Assembly: GCA_947464585.1 (NCBI GenBank)
Contig: CANHYS010000134.1
Location: forward strand, 1 to 6,357
Source: Planctomycetaceae bacterium
GTDB lineage: Bacteria > Planctomycetota > Planctomycetia > Pirellulales > UBA1268
Reading direction: 5' to 3'
Length of the DNA stretch: 6,357 bases
The translations under genes and the position numbers were made by a program. Below the pieces are notes generated by a model, which saw only the letters and a program-made list of their open reading frames with translations, had not been told where the DNA came from and searched no databases. Below, piece after piece: positions 5,979-6,357 of the stretch (its first letter is position 1; each line of letters opens with the position of its first letter).

Positions 5979-6075
5979 TCAATCGCTCGCATCTTTTGAA
6001 CCACTCGACCGTTCAAGTGTCGGTTAGTCCGTCAATCCTCCGCACCTTCCCTGCGCCATCCCTTCCTGCCACTTT

Positions 6076-6079
6076 GGAG
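6076..6079 (+). promoter_or_regulatory. Shine-Dalgarno site deciding the prepilin start
   Basis: GGAG lies 6 nt before the ATG at 6086. The in-frame ATG at 6125, which would give a shorter leader, has no such site. Confidence 0.5.
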
Positions 6080-6085
6080 CGGCCC

Positions 6086-6357
6086 ATGCCCCGCGCACGC
6101 AGACTCGCCGACTCTCCTACGATCATGGTCGGCCGCCCTCATGGCTTTACGCTCGTCGAATTGCTGGTGGTGATCGCCATCATCGGAATGCTGTTGGGAC
6201 TGCTGCTCCCGGCGGTGCAGTCGGCCCGCGAGGCGGGTCGGCGGATCACCTGCAAGTCGAACCTCAAGCAGATCGGGGTCGCCTTCCAGACCTACATGGA
6301 TCGCACCAAAAGCGCGAGGTTTCCCGTGGCGGCGATCATGCCGAGCATGGAGCCGAC
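6086..6357 (+). CDS. type IV prepilin-like protein of the DUF1559 type, N-terminal part
   Basis: Ninety codons are visible before the window ends. A basic leader of 20 residues ends in RPHG, followed by the class III (type IV prepilin) signal [15 protein letters not shown]. Predicted prepilin peptidase cleavage is after G20, leaving F21 as the methylated first residue and E25 as the conserved Glu+5. The hydrophobic helix runs to about residue 43 and leads into [14 protein letters not shown], then [17 protein letters not shown], which matches the N-terminal block of planctomycete DUF1559 proteins. Mature proteins of this kind are anchored in the membrane or assembled as pseudopilins; their function is largely unknown. 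The region after residue 72 ([19 protein letters not shown]) departs from the common 'HD..G.FP' continuation I know, so it may be a divergent branch. The C-terminal part, usually a few hundred residues, lies outside the window. Confidence 0.85.
   Translation, partial: MPRARRLADSPTIMVGRPHGFTLVELLVVIAIIGMLLGLLLPAVQSAREAGRRITCKSNLKQIGVAFQTYMDRTKSARFPVAAIMPSMEP

Larger units (their letters stand above)
5774..6085. other. divergent intergenic region between kinase and prepilin genes
   Basis: These 312 bp must contain the promoters of both flanking genes. I see no convincing gene in them; the short open frames on either strand lack family features and ribosome sites. Recognisable content is a G-quadruplex motif with a competing hairpin (5880-5914), a weak forward promoter candidate (5949-5978), and a 6-bp dyad, TTGAAC (5996-6001) with GTTCAA (6011-6016), spaced 9 nt, which could be an operator. 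The C-rich stretch from 5891 to 5914 differs in composition from the rest. Confidence 0.6.

Overview
The window is GC-rich bacterial DNA that most resembles a planctomycete (Planctomycetota). The strongest taxonomic pointer is the truncated gene at the right edge. It encodes a prepilin-type protein with the [15 protein letters not shown] helix followed by a '[12 protein letters not shown]...CKSNLKQIG' block, the signature of the DUF1559 family that is hugely expanded in planctomycetes. Weak or absent Shine-Dalgarno sites on some genes and structured intergenic repeats fit the same picture. The taxon is an inference; there is no rRNA gene or other phylogenetic marker.

Layout. On the + strand, 1-1209 holds the 3' end of an unidentified gene, a MIP-family channel (aquaporin/glycerol-facilitator superfamily, 141-812) and a small two-helix membrane protein (865-1209), closely spaced and possibly one operon. 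On the - strand, read right to left, 5773-1199 holds a soluble sensor-less histidine kinase (5773-4883), a MoxR/ChlI-like AAA+ ATPase (4596-3154) and a von Willebrand factor A protein with an intact MIDAS (2926-1199). The two strands converge with an 11-bp overlap at 1199-1209. At the right edge the prepilin-like gene starts at 6086 on the + strand, divergent from the kinase across about 310 bp.

How the genes work together. The AAA+ ATPase and the VWA protein are the clear functional unit: a MoxR-VWA (ChlI-ChlD-like, RavA-ViaA-like) chaperone or remodelling pair, in which the ATPase ring acts on a target recruited by the metal-binding VWA partner. The target is not encoded nearby. The kinase has no response regulator in the window. 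The channel and the small membrane protein may belong together, but this rests only on spacing.

Non-coding content. Two 70-bp direct repeats (69/70 identical) lie tandemly between the kinase and the ATPase gene, each with three overlapping inverted repeats. A 127-bp segment bounded by near-perfect 17-bp inverted repeats lies between the ATPase and VWA genes. A four-tract G-quadruplex motif lies in the kinase/prepilin divergent region. These are the least explained parts of the window. I found no tRNA, rRNA, CRISPR array, transposase or integrase. Nothing here amounts to a clearly new system; the AAA+/VWA pair and the structured repeats are the best leads.
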